Assembly: GCF_006569205.1 (NCBI RefSeq)
Contig: NZ_VIGD01000005.1
Span: forward strand, 1-64,000
Source of the DNA: Ureibacillus terrenus
GTDB lineage: Bacteria; Bacillota; Bacilli; Bacillales_A; Planococcaceae
DNA length: 64,000 nucleotides
Direction of reading: 5' to 3'
Under the pieces are notes generated by a model. It saw only the letters and a program-made list of their open reading frames with translations. It was not told the DNA's origin and ran no database searches. Shown here in pieces: positions 33,110 to 41,676 of this stretch (position 1 is its first letter; each line of letters starts with the position of its first letter). Made by a program: the position numbers and the translations under genes.

Positions 33110-34837
33110 ATGGATAAAAATATAAGCTGCACAGCGGCCGACTTGTTAATGGAAGCGCTTCAGGAGACAGGGGTTTCGCATATATTCTGCAACTTGGGAA
33201 GCGATCATCCATCGATCATAGAAGCGTTGGCAAAAGCGAAGCAGGAAGGCAGGAAGCTGCCGCGGGCAATCATTTGTCCCCATGAAAGCGTCGCCTTCTC
33301 CGCCGCCCAGGGATATGCGATGGCGACGGGACAGGCCCAGGGGGTATTCATTCATACGGATGTCGGCACCCAAAATATCGGCGGAGCAATCCACAACGCC
33401 TTCCGCGCCCGTGTGCCGGTCTTTGTCTTTGCCGGGGAAACCCCGTTTACGATGGGCGGTGAACTGCCGGGCACCCGCAATTCTTATGTGAATTATTTGC
33501 AAAACGTATATGACCAGCGGGGAATTGTCCGTTCGTACGTAAAATGGGAAGCGGATCTTCGGACCGGCAAAAATGTGAAACAGATGGTTTATCGAGCAAT
33601 GCAAATGGCGCAAAGCGATCCCCCCGGTCCGGTATATTTGACGGCTGCCCGGGAAGTGCTCGAGGAACAGGTGGATTCCTTGCCGAACAATTGGAAAAAC
33701 TGGTCGCTCATCGAACAGTCGACGCCGAACCATGGCGGCTTTGAAGAAATACTGGATGCGCTCATGTCAGCGGTAAATCCATTAGTAATTACCACTTACC
33801 TGGGAAGAAAAGCCGAAGCGGTGGAAGAATTGGTGAAATTTTGCGAACGATTGGCCGTTCCGGTGGTGGAACAGATTCCGACATATTTAAATTTTCCGAG
33901 AAACCATCCATTGCATGCCGGATATGATCCGATGCCATACATCAAAGAAGCGGATGTCATCATTGCATTGGATACCGATGTTCCCTGGGTAACATCACAA
34001 GCAAACCCGAAAGAGGATTGCCGGGTATTTTTCATTGACCCGGACCCGATCAAGGAAAATATTCCGCTATGGCACATACCCCAGGCCAAAAATTTCCGTG
34101 CGGATGCATATGAAACACTGCGCCAACTAAACAAAATGTTGGAGCAAATCAATCCGGATGAGCGTCCCATCCGGAAGCGATACAAGCATCTGGCGAAACG
34201 CCATGAAATGGAGCGCAAATCCTGGTCCAGACAGGAATCTCCAAAAAATGGCATGATTACACCTGAATGGCTGACCGCCTGCATCCGGGAAGTGGTGGAT
34301 GAAGACACGATCATTTTGGATGAAACCATCACGAATACCATGACCGTCTGCAAGCATCTACCCAGGACAAAAGCTTCCACATATTTCACAAGCGGCGGCA
34401 CGTCCCTGGGATGGAACGGAGGTGCGGCCATAGGGATCAAATTGGCAAATCCGTCCAAAACCGTGGTCAGCTTGACAGGCGACGGTTCCTATTTCTTCAG
34501 TTCCCCGTCATCCGTCCATTGGATGTCCCGCCGTTATGATGCGCCATTTTTGACGGTCATTTACAACAACGAGGGGTGGAATGCGACGAAAATGAATTAT
34601 TTAAAACGGTACCCGGAAGGAATAGCCAAAAAAACCGACAGCTTCTGGGTCAATTTCAGCCGGCCTGCCGATTTGGCGAAAATAGCGGAAGCCGCGGGAG
34701 GCGCCTTTGCACAAACGGTATCCGATCCGGAAGCGTTGCCTCTTGCATTGCGGGAAGCGATGGAAACCGTGAAAACCGGGCGTTCAGCCGTTGTGGATGT
34801 ACGCATCGGGAAAATTTCCTGTCAAGCCGATGATTAA
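33110..34837 (+). CDS. TPP-dependent decarboxylase/acetolactate-synthase-like enzyme
   Basis: The 575-residue protein has three TPP-enzyme domains. The N-terminal pyrimidine domain has the activating Glu in CPHESVAF, and the C-terminal domain has GDGSYFFSSPS ending in IYNNEGW, the Mg/TPP motif. It resembles the benzoylformate decarboxylase/acetolactate synthase superfamily without matching a known member closely. Because the island contains an aromatic aldehyde dehydrogenase and 3-hydroxybenzoate hydroxylase, an aryl-glyoxylate decarboxylase is a possible role, but unproven. AAAGGGTGA precedes the ATG. The Tct transporter follows. Confidence 0.8.
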   Translation: MDKNISCTAADLLMEALQETGVSHIFCNLGSDHPSIIEALAKAKQEGRKLPRAIICPHESVAFSAAQGYAMATGQAQGVFIHTDVGTQNIGGAIHNAFRARVPVFVFAGETPFTMGGELPGTRNSYVNYLQNVYDQRGIVRSYVKWEADLRTGKNVKQMVYRAMQMAQSDPPGPVYLTAAREVLEEQVDSLPNNWKNWSLIEQSTPNHGGFEEILDALMSAVNPLVITTYLGRKAEAVEELVKFCERLAVPVVEQIPTYLNFPRNHPLHAGYDPMPYIKEADVIIALDTDVPWVTSQANPKEDCRVFFIDPDPIKENIPLWHIPQAKNFRADAYETLRQLNKMLEQINPDERPIRKRYKHLAKRHEMERKSWSRQESPKNGMITPEWLTACIREVVDEDTIILDETITNTMTVCKHLPRTKASTYFTSGGTSLGWNGGAAIGIKLANPSKTVVSLTGDGSYFFSSPSSVHWMSRRYDAPFLTVIYNNEGWNATKMNYLKRYPEGIAKKTDSFWVNFSRPADLAKIAEAAGGAFAQTVSDPEALPLALREAMETVKTGRSAVVDVRIGKISCQADD

Positions 34838-34943
34838 CATCCAACCTGGAATTGGTTGGACGGAAAAAAACATTAAATTGCAACTTGGCTGTTTCTCGTT
34901 GGTTTGGTTGAAAGACAATTTTTATATTCAGGGGGATGGGAAT

Positions 34944-35960
34944 ATGAAACAAATGGGCTCATTGTTAAAAAAGAAAAACCTTCTTGTACTCATATCGATA
35001 TTGCTTCTGCTATTGTCGGCATGTTCGAACAATGAAGCAAAAGGAAATGCCGAAGAACCGGCCTTAGATTATCCAAAAAAGCCGATCCAGCTGATTGTGC
35101 CGTTTGCTGCAGGCGGTTCAACCGATATCGGCGCCCGAATTTTGGAGAAATATTTGCCTCAATATTTGGAAGGGGCAAAAATCGTCGTGGTCAACAAACC
35201 GGGAGGCAGCGGCACAGTCGCCTTATCGGATCTCTATGCATCGAAAGCGGACGGCTATACGTTGGCCTTGACGACTCACCGGGCGGTGGCGATGCAGCCG
35301 CTGTATGGGAAAACAAAGTATTCCCATGACAGTTTCCAGCCGATTGCGAAAGTGTTTGGCAACCAGCAAATTTTAGTCGTCCGGGGCGATGCACCATGGA
35401 AAACATTTGAAGATTGGTTCGACTACGTAAAAAATAATCCCGGACAGTTTACATTCGGCGTAGCCGGCGGTATCGGTTCGGGTTCGCATCTTCCGATGGC
35501 AGAGCTTGAAAGACTGGCGGGCATCAAAGTGAAACCGGTGCCATTCGAAGGGACATCCCCTGCCATCACAGCCTTGTTGGGGGGACATGTGGACGGCGTC
35601 ATTTTACAGCCGAGCGATGCAAAAGCGATGATCGAATCCGGTGAGCTGCGCGCGATTTTCAATGCAGCCAGCACGCCTGTTCCGTATTTTCCGGATATCC
35701 CGCTTTTAAAAGACAAAGGCTATGATATCGCATATGACAGCAACACATCACTTCTTGCACCAAAAGGCGTGCCGCAGGAAATCATTGAAAAATTGCAGGA
35801 AGCGGTAAAGAAGACATTGGAAGATCCGGCAGTCATCGCAGAATTCGAAAAAGTGAATCTTCAAATCCAGCCGGGGGATGACAAAAGTGTACAAAAAGAG
35901 CTCGATGAAGAAAATCGGCGGTCAAAAGAAATTCTGACCGAGCTTGGATTAATCAAATAA
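34944..35960 (+). CDS. TctC-family solute-binding lipoprotein
   Basis: This protein of about 338 residues has a lipoprotein signal ending in LLSAC (lipobox) and the TctC fold: KPIQLIVPFAAGGSTDIGAR and KPGGSGTVAL, with the Asp/Gly-rich loop of this family. It captures a carboxylic acid outside the cell for the TctAB permease. Members bind citrate, tricarballylate or aromatic carboxylates, so specificity is open. ATG at 34944 after GGGGGATGGG is chosen; the frame begins inside the TPP gene. Confidence 0.9.
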   Translation: MKQMGSLLKKKNLLVLISILLLLLSACSNNEAKGNAEEPALDYPKKPIQLIVPFAAGGSTDIGARILEKYLPQYLEGAKIVVVNKPGGSGTVALSDLYASKADGYTLALTTHRAVAMQPLYGKTKYSHDSFQPIAKVFGNQQILVVRGDAPWKTFEDWFDYVKNNPGQFTFGVAGGIGSGSHLPMAELERLAGIKVKPVPFEGTSPAITALLGGHVDGVILQPSDAKAMIESGELRAIFNAASTPVPYFPDIPLLKDKGYDIAYDSNTSLLAPKGVPQEIIEKLQEAVKKTLEDPAVIAEFEKVNLQIQPGDDKSVQKELDEENRRSKEILTELGLIK

Positions 35961-36027
35961 TCGATGGGGAATTGGAATTCAATTCCCCTTCTGTTTCCGG
36001 ATGTGTGCAAAGGGGGAGGAACGAAAA

Positions 36028-36480
36028 TTGACAAATGCAAAAACGGGCATCATTGCGGGAGTAGCCGTTCTGACTTTGGGAATCGTGTCGTTGATCATTT
36101 CCTTCGATTATGGTTATTACTCCGAAATCGGTCCCGGTCCGGGATTTTTCCCTGTCTGGATCAGCGGGATTTTGATTGTGCTGGCAATCCTGTACATTAT
36201 CGAAAACTTGAGGGGAAAAAATGTCAGCAGCGAGGAATGGCCGGCCGGGCAATCCCTGAAACAGGTTTTATTTATCATCATGAGTCTCCTCGTATTTTTT
36301 GTATTGTTCCTGCTGGCCGGCTATATCGTTGCGGGAATCGTCTTTTTGTCCATGGTATTCTGGAAGGAATATAAATGGTATGTTGCCGTCTTGTTATCCG
36401 CAGGGATTACGCTCATTTTCTACGTACTTTTCAATCATCTGTTAAAAGTGCACTTGCCGATAGGCGGAATGCTGTTTTAA
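36028..36480 (+). CDS. TctB-family small permease subunit
   Basis: This membrane protein of about 150 residues has four hydrophobic helices and the motif GPGPGFFPVWI near residue 40, typical of TctB. It is the small subunit of the tripartite tricarboxylate transporter. The start is TTG at 36028, eight bases after GGGGGAGG; the upstream ATG at 36001 has no site. Confidence 0.85.
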   Translation: MTNAKTGIIAGVAVLTLGIVSLIISFDYGYYSEIGPGPGFFPVWISGILIVLAILYIIENLRGKNVSSEEWPAGQSLKQVLFIIMSLLVFFVLFLLAGYIVAGIVFLSMVFWKEYKWYVAVLLSAGITLIFYVLFNHLLKVHLPIGGMLF

Positions 36481-36496
36481 ATGGGGAGGAGAAAAT

Positions 36497-38005
36497 ATGA
36501 TCGATTCGCTCTTTTCGCTATTGGAAGGCTTTCTGGTAGCGCTTACGTGGCAAAATCTGCTGTATTGCTTTATCGGTGTCATGCTCGGAATGATCATCGG
36601 TATATTGCCGGGGCTCGGGCCGGTTTCAGGAACCGCCCTGCTCATCCCGATTACCTTCGGGATGGAACCGGTATCGGCGATTATCATGTTATCGGGCATT
36701 TTTTACGGCTCCATGTATGGCGGCACCATCACTTCGGTATTGGTCAACGTGCCGGGAGAAGCGGCTTCCGTTATTACATGCATCGACGGTTATGAAATGA
36801 CGAAACAGGGGCGTGCCGGGACGGCTCTCGGCGTTGCGGCAATCGGTTCCTTCATCGGCGGAATCGTCGCGGTGATGGTCCTCACATTTGTGGGTCCTTT
36901 TTTATCAAGCGTCGCATTGAAATTCGGCCCTCCTGAATTTTTTTCCATCATGCTGCTTGGAATGCTCATGATTGTGGCTTTAATGGGGAAATCGCTTATA
37001 CGGGGGCTGATTGCCGCCTTCATCGGGCTTCTATTGTCCATGGTCGGCCAGGATATCGTTTCCGGGGAGTATCGATTTACCTTCAATTCCTTTCATTTAA
37101 TGGAGGGCATCGACTTTGCCGTGATGGCCATGGGGCTGTTCGGAATATCTGAAATTCTGATTAATGCGGAAAATCCTGCGAGAGTTGGCAAACCTCCAAA
37201 GGTAAAGGGTCTTTTGCCAAGAAGGGAAGAATGGCCGTCAACGTTGAAAGCTGTAGGCCGCGGGACAGGCATTGGCATGATTCTCGGTCTGATTCCCGGA
37301 GCCAATTCCATTATCGCATCTACATTCTCATATATTTTGGAGAAAAAGGTTTCGAAAGATCCATCCCGGTTTGGAAAAGGAGCGATTGAAGGGGTGGCGG
37401 GCCCTGAAACGGCGAACAACGCCCATAGCGGCGCAGCATTGATTCCCCTCTTTTCGTTGGGGCTGCCAAGTTCGCCGACAATGGCCGTCATTTTAGGGGC
37501 ATTTATTATGCACGGATTAACACCGGGTCCGACATTATTCACGAACAATCCGGATTTTGTGTGGGGACTTATCGCCAGCATGTTTATCGGCAATGTGATG
37601 CTATTAATTTTGAATTTGCCATTGGTCGGCATGTGGGCGAAAATCGCAATGGTTCCATACAAATTGCTGTTCCCGATCATCCTGATGGTGATTTTCCTTG
37701 GCACTTACAGTTTGAACGGCAGCTTATGGGATGTGGGAATGATGATGGTCTTCGGCATCATCGGATATATTATGAAAAAATTGGACATCCCGATTTCCGC
37801 CATGATCGTCACATTCATCCTCGGTTCCCAATTGGAATCTTCCATGCTGCAATCCTTATCGATTTCCACGGAAGGATTCCTGATTTTCTTCCTGCGCCCG
37901 ATTTCAACGGTCATCATGCTCATTACCATCGTTGTTTTTGCCATGAGCATTTACAGTACAATAAAAAATAAACGGAGTAACTTGGAAGCGGATGTAGAAA
38001 TTTAA
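36497..38005 (+). CDS. TctA-family large permease subunit
   Basis: The 502-residue membrane protein has about 11-12 helices and the TctA signatures GILPGLGPVSGTALL and GLIPGANSIIASTF, plus GLPSSPTMAVILGAF. It forms the channel and uses the proton or sodium gradient. ATG has GGGGAGGAGA upstream. A terminator ends the TPP-TctC-TctB-TctA set. Confidence 0.93.
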   Translation: MIDSLFSLLEGFLVALTWQNLLYCFIGVMLGMIIGILPGLGPVSGTALLIPITFGMEPVSAIIMLSGIFYGSMYGGTITSVLVNVPGEAASVITCIDGYEMTKQGRAGTALGVAAIGSFIGGIVAVMVLTFVGPFLSSVALKFGPPEFFSIMLLGMLMIVALMGKSLIRGLIAAFIGLLLSMVGQDIVSGEYRFTFNSFHLMEGIDFAVMAMGLFGISEILINAENPARVGKPPKVKGLLPRREEWPSTLKAVGRGTGIGMILGLIPGANSIIASTFSYILEKKVSKDPSRFGKGAIEGVAGPETANNAHSGAALIPLFSLGLPSSPTMAVILGAFIMHGLTPGPTLFTNNPDFVWGLIASMFIGNVMLLILNLPLVGMWAKIAMVPYKLLFPIILMVIFLGTYSLNGSLWDVGMMMVFGIIGYIMKKLDIPISAMIVTFILGSQLESSMLQSLSISTEGFLIFFLRPISTVIMLITIVVFAMSIYSTIKNKRSNLEADVEI

Positions 38006-38033
38006 TTCAAACAAATCCATTTTGCATAATAAA

Positions 38034-38065
38034 AGCTGTCTAGAAACCGCTTTTTCTAGACAGCT
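38034..38065 (+). terminator. Bidirectional terminator after tctA
   Basis: AGCTGTCTAGAAA and TTTCTAGACAGCT form a 13-bp perfect stem. It separates tctA from the convergent spoVIF gene. Confidence 0.75.
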
Positions 38066-38071
38066 GTCCTT

Positions 38072-38317
38072 TTATCCCAACATTCTTTGAATGCTGCTCA
38101 AATCGAGTGAATGGCCGTTTTGAATAATGGACTTCACGATCTGATCTTCCAATTCCTTCGTGATCGGCTTATTGGCCAATTGGCTCACACGGCGGACAAT
38201 TTTGCGCACCTGTTTTTCATTTGTAAAGTCTGCATGCTGGATTGCATTGGCTAGTGCAAAAATTTCTTCCATGCTTACGCCGGTCTTTTTTTCGATTTGC
38301 CTAAAAAACTGGTTCAT
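38072..38317 (-). CDS. spoVIF: Stage VI sporulation protein F
   Basis: This 81-residue protein starts MNQFFRQIEKKTGVS and has RRVSQLANKPITKELEDQIV, closely like B. subtilis SpoVIF (YjcC), which is made late in the mother cell and stabilises the coat regulator GerR. The ATG at 38317 has AAGGAGGGG upstream. It follows the YjcZ-type gene by 11 bp on the same strand. Confidence 0.9.
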   Translation of the reverse strand: MNQFFRQIEKKTGVSMEEIFALANAIQHADFTNEKQVRKIVRRVSQLANKPITKELEDQIVKSIIQNGHSLDLSSIQRMLG

Positions 38318-38328
38318 GATTCCCCTCC

Positions 38329-38547
38329 TTACCATTTACAGCTACCTACGATGATCAATAAGATGAATAATACAACGATTAGTACAAAAAGGTCACCGTT
38401 GTATTTCCATTTCCCTCTATAATATGCAGGACTTACGTAAGAAGGTGCACAATAGTCATAAGCAGGGAGCGTGTACATTGGCCACATTTGCATCGGGCCT
38501 GATTGCATCTGACCGTGCTGGGATTGACAACCGCATTTATCCCACAT
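38329..38547 (-). CDS. YjcZ-family sporulation protein
   Basis: This 72-residue protein has a Cys/Gln/Tyr-rich N-terminal half and a C-terminal membrane helix (FVLIVVLFILLIIVGS) that is the hallmark of YjcZ-family proteins. Its function is not known beyond late sporulation expression. AAAGGAGGGG precedes the ATG and a SigK-like -10 lies 30 bp upstream. Confidence 0.85.
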   Translation of the reverse strand: MWDKCGCQSQHGQMQSGPMQMWPMYTLPAYDYCAPSYVSPAYYRGKWKYNGDLFVLIVVLFILLIIVGSCKW

Positions 38548-38575
38548 AAAAAATCCCCTCCTTTCTTTACAGTTG

Positions 38576-38584
38576 TAGTGTATG
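38576..38584 (-). promoter_or_regulatory. SigK-like -10 element
   Basis: CATACACTA on the minus strand matches the CATANNNTA -10 of SigK promoters. It lies 29 bp before the YjcZ-type gene. A GTAGTG/CACTAC inverted repeat surrounds it. Confidence 0.5.
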
Positions 38585-38615
38585 CACCACTACAGCCGCC
38601 TGGAGGGGTATTCGT

Positions 38616-38984
38616 CTAGTTCACTTTTCCTTTTGATTTAAAAAGTAGTGCCGCGATAAAACCGAAAACGATTGCGGAACTGATTCCGGAACTTGTTACT
38701 TCAAACATTCCGGTCAACACGCCGACCCACCCATGTTTTTGCGCCTCCGCGATGGCTCCCTGCGTCAATGAGTGGCCAAAGGAAGTGATGGGAATCGTTG
38801 CACCGGCGCCGGCCAAATCAATCAACGGCTGATACCAGCCTAAACCTGAAATGATTGATCCGGCAACGACCATGATCGATAGAGTTTTGCCCGGGGTCAT
38901 TTTTCCCACATCCATCAGCACTTGTCCAATCGCGCAAATTAGTCCGCCTATTATAAATGCAAAAAGAAAATCCATGAATATCAT
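38616..38984 (-). CDS. spoVAE: Stage V sporulation protein AE (SpoVAEb type)
   Basis: This 122-residue membrane protein has about four helices and the conserved GQVLMDVGKMTPGKTL. It belongs to the SpoVA channel that moves Ca-dipicolinate into the forespore and out at germination. It follows spoVAD by 10 bp. No SpoVAA, AB, AEa or AF gene is present here. Confidence 0.9.
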   Translation of the reverse strand: MIFMDFLFAFIIGGLICAIGQVLMDVGKMTPGKTLSIMVVAGSIISGLGWYQPLIDLAGAGATIPITSFGHSLTQGAIAEAQKHGWVGVLTGMFEVTSSGISSAIVFGFIAALLFKSKGKVN

Positions 38985-38994
38985 ATGTTTGTCC

Positions 38995-39990
38995 TCACTC
39001 CATCGTCACTTCAATTGCATGGGCCGTGCAGGGAATGGATTCGCCTTGCTGAAACGTCAGCGGCGAATGGAGGGAACCGGTTGCAACAAGCAACACCCTC
39101 TTAAAACGCCCGCTTTTCAATTGCTGAAGCACATAGCTGAAATAAACGGACGCGGAACAGCCCGAACCGCTGGCGCCCGCTAAAAAGGACGGATCTTCCC
39201 CGTAAAACTCTGCCCCTGCATCCCGGAAGATGTTGCATTCTTCGCGGGTCGCCCCGGTCTCGGCAAACATTTTTTTCAAAATTTGCAACCCGATTTTTCC
39301 CAAATCCCCCGTCATAATTAAGTCATAATCCTTGATTTGCTGCTTCCTTTTCTCCAGATGCCTTGAAATCGTATCATATGCGGCGGGCGCCATCGCTGCC
39401 CCCATATGAAACGGATCCTTCTGTCCATAATCGATGACTTTTCCTACTGTTGCCGCAACAATGGAGGGATTTTTCGGATTATGTTTTCCAATCAAAGTGA
39501 ATCCCGCCGCCGTAACCGTCCATTGGGCTGTAGCCGGTTTTTGTGAACCATAATAAATCGGATACCGGAATTGCCGTTCGATTGCGTTATGATGGCTGGA
39601 AGCGCCTGCAATCGCATATTGGGAGGCGCCCAATTCCGTTAATAGACAAGCAACAATGACGGAAGAGACGGATGTCGCACAGGCTGAAAACAGCCCGATG
39701 AAAGAAGCGGCAATTTCCCTTGCAGCAAAATTCGTTGGCGTCATTTGGTTCACTAAATCGCCCGCCAAAAAGAAATCGATATCCAAACGGTTTAAACCGG
39801 TTTTATTCAGAAGAATTTGGCATGCTTCCTGGATCATTTTGACGTTTCCCTGTTCATTCGTGGCCTGATTCCATCGCTCATCCTCGACAACCGAATCAAA
39901 ATAGGAATAAAACACGCTCTTTCTTTCCAGCGGACCTGCGACAGCTGCGCTTGCGATGATGGAAGGTTTTTGTCCGAATACGATTACCAT
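38995..39990 (-). CDS. spoVAD: Stage V sporulation protein AD
   Basis: This 331-residue thiolase-fold protein is the soluble SpoVA subunit that binds dipicolinic acid. Conserved stretches are FFLAGDLVNQMTPTNF and GDLGKIGLQILK, and DPSFLAGASGSGCSA near the C-terminus. It overlaps the end of spoVAC by 7 bp and is followed by spoVAE, so the three are co-translated. Confidence 0.93.
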   Translation of the reverse strand: MVIVFGQKPSIIASAAVAGPLERKSVFYSYFDSVVEDERWNQATNEQGNVKMIQEACQILLNKTGLNRLDIDFFLAGDLVNQMTPTNFAAREIAASFIGLFSACATSVSSVIVACLLTELGASQYAIAGASSHHNAIERQFRYPIYYGSQKPATAQWTVTAAGFTLIGKHNPKNPSIVAATVGKVIDYGQKDPFHMGAAMAPAAYDTISRHLEKRKQQIKDYDLIMTGDLGKIGLQILKKMFAETGATREECNIFRDAGAEFYGEDPSFLAGASGSGCSASVYFSYVLQQLKSGRFKRVLLVATGSLHSPLTFQQGESIPCTAHAIEVTME

Positions 39991-40439
39991 TCAATAACAC
40001 CCGTCGATACAAGAATTAATTTCACTAAAGCCACGACAAAAGCGGAAGTGACACCGAATAAAATGACAGACCCCGCCAATTTAAACATATTGCCTCCCAC
40101 TCCAAGCACAAAACCTTCCGTCCGATGTTCAATTGCCGCAGAAATCACCGCATTCCCGAATCCCGAAACCGGCACCGCGCTTCCTGCCCCGGCAAATTGT
40201 CCAAGTTTTTGATATAAACCGAAGCCGGTAAGCAGCATGGAGAGAAAAATCATCGTCGCGACAGTCGGGTTTCCAACGGTTTTTTCCGTAAAATCAAAAA
40301 AAATGATGTAAAAATACGTAATGGCATGTCCGATCGTACAAATCAGTCCGCCGACAAAAAAAGCTTTTAAAACATTTTTTACATAGGGGGTGCGGGGCGT
40401 AATTTCCTGTTCGATCTTATCGAATTTTTCCTGTTCCAT
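39984..40439 (-). CDS. spoVAC: Stage V sporulation protein AC
   Basis: This protein of about 151 residues has four to five membrane helices, with KAFFVGGLICTIGHAIT and SGFGNAVISAAIEHRTEG, as in SpoVAC, the mechanosensitive channel subunit. ATG at 40439 follows GGAGGAAACATA; its first base is the last base of the upstream lipoprotein stop (TAATG), a coupled start. Confidence 0.92.
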   Translation of the reverse strand: MEQEKFDKIEQEITPRTPYVKNVLKAFFVGGLICTIGHAITYFYIIFFDFTEKTVGNPTVATMIFLSMLLTGFGLYQKLGQFAGAGSAVPVSGFGNAVISAAIEHRTEGFVLGVGGNMFKLAGSVILFGVTSAFVVALVKLILVSTGVIEW

Positions 40440-40837
40440 TATGTTTCCTCCTTCTTCAATTTTTTCAGTTTCTCCACTTTTTTCTTGAGTTTTTCGCCAT
40501 CGTCTTCTTTCAACAACTTTTGCGCTTCCCAATAAAGTTTATAGTCTGAGGAAACAGTGATGTCATATTCAGGAAAACTTTCTTCCAGCTTCTTTTTTAA
40601 ATTCTTTTCGATTTTGGTTTTCTTATAATCGAGCCACGGTTTTGCCTGCACCGCCACCAGCAATTGATCTTCCACGAAAATGGCCCGCCCGCTGTAGATT
40701 TCCTCTTCATTTTCCATGATGATTTTCACTTTTTCCGATTCTTCTCCTCCGATATCATTTACTTCAAGGGTTTTTTGATCATCATTGCAGCCCGTTAAAA
40801 ACATGAACAGCAACAAGGGAAGTACCAATTTTTTCAA
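40439..40837 (-). CDS. YhcN/YlaJ-type sporulation lipoprotein
   Basis: This 132-residue protein has a lipoprotein signal (LLFMFLTGC) and a small domain with DQLLVAVQAKPW, then a Lys-rich coiled tail. YhcN/YlaJ lipoproteins are forespore inner-membrane proteins. It is the first gene of the spoVAC-AD-AE operon and is preceded by a SigG-type promoter. The start is TTG after AAGGGGGATG. The same lipoprotein-spoVAC-spoVAD-spoVAEb order occurs in the spoVA2 operons tied to spore heat resistance. Confidence 0.82.
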   Translation of the reverse strand: MKKLVLPLLLFMFLTGCNDDQKTLEVNDIGGEESEKVKIIMENEEEIYSGRAIFVEDQLLVAVQAKPWLDYKKTKIEKNLKKKLEESFPEYDITVSSDYKLYWEAQKLLKEDDGEKLKKKVEKLKKLKKEET

Positions 40838-40859
40838 TCCACATCCCCCTTTTTAATGT

Positions 40860-40890
40860 CATTATGCGTTTACATAAAAAAAACTATTCA
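40860..40890 (-). promoter_or_regulatory. SigG-type promoter of the spoVA operon
   Basis: TGAATA (40885-40890) and CATAATG (40860-40866) on the minus strand are 18 bp apart, close to the SigG consensus TGAATA/CATACTA. It lies about 23 bp above the TTG start. Confidence 0.7.
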
Positions 40891-40950
40891 AGAAAAATGA
40901 CCTAATCGTTCCGCCCATAGACTTTCGCCCGATTGTCATCCATGATTTTT

Positions 40951-40959
40951 CATATTGTA
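40951..40959 (+). promoter_or_regulatory. SigK-type -10 of the coat gene
   Basis: CATATTGTA matches CATANNNTA exactly and is 31 bp before the CotZ-like ATG. A clear -35 (AC) about 16 bp upstream is plausible but short. Confidence 0.55.
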
Positions 40960-40990
40960 GATTGAACAAAAATAAGTGAGGTGAAAGATA

Positions 40991-41512
40991 ATGGGTTGTG
41001 GAAGAAAACATTTTGACAGCTCTTCACATGGTCGTCGTCATGAGGGTTGCATTTGTGAAGTAGTAGAAACAATTTTAGAACTTCAAAATCACATAGTGGA
41101 TGATGAGGATGATACTTGCGGCACAAGCTGTTTCCTCGAACCTCTTGGAGGAATCAACAACAAACATCGCAGAAGCCACGCAGATACCCGCGTATTCATG
41201 TTATTGAATGAAGACGGTACTCCTTTTAAAGTAATGTTTTTCGATAAAGAATACGGATGGTATAAAACACCGTTCTTCAGAGTAGAGGATATGTTCGGTG
41301 ATTGCTGTGCAACTTTGCGTGCAATCGCTCCGGCAAGCGATGCCTATGAACCAATTTCTACTGTCGACGGAGAATCAATGGATACTAGCGCAATGATGGA
41401 ATTCTGCCACTTTAAGAAAACGGATACTTGCGTAACAGTCGATCTCTCCCGTTTCGCCGGTATCCAATGCGTTGCCGATGTAAATTTGCACATCCACGAT
41501 AAGAAGAAATAA
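40991..41512 (+). CDS. cotZ: Spore coat/exosporium protein, CotZ/CotY/ExsY family
   Basis: This 173-residue Cys-rich protein has CICEVVETILELQN near the N-terminus, DDTCGTSCFLEPLGG and scattered cysteines in the C-terminal half (FGDCCATLRA). The family self-assembles into a disulphide-linked outer coat or exosporium layer. GAGGTGAAAG precedes the ATG. It is followed by a CotO-like gene, as in the B. subtilis cotO-cotZ neighbourhood. Confidence 0.92.
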   Translation: MGCGRKHFDSSSHGRRHEGCICEVVETILELQNHIVDDEDDTCGTSCFLEPLGGINNKHRRSHADTRVFMLLNEDGTPFKVMFFDKEYGWYKTPFFRVEDMFGDCCATLRAIAPASDAYEPISTVDGESMDTSAMMEFCHFKKTDTCVTVDLSRFAGIQCVADVNLHIHDKKK

Positions 41513-41517
41513 TTGAT

Positions 41518-41543
41518 GAAGGGGCAAACGCTCCTTCTTTTTT
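41518..41543 (+). terminator. Terminator of the coat gene
   Basis: GAAGGGG pairs with CTCCTTC around a 6-base loop and is followed by six T. Confidence 0.7.
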
Positions 41544-41676
41544 GTTATTTTTTGCACAAATCCCCCGATCATAACCATTCCAAAATCCATTAATGGCTAT
41601 CTTGGATGCAACCGACTAGACAATAGTCACGAAAAAAATCCCGTTGCATATTTTATGAAAAAAAGGATGTGTTCGA

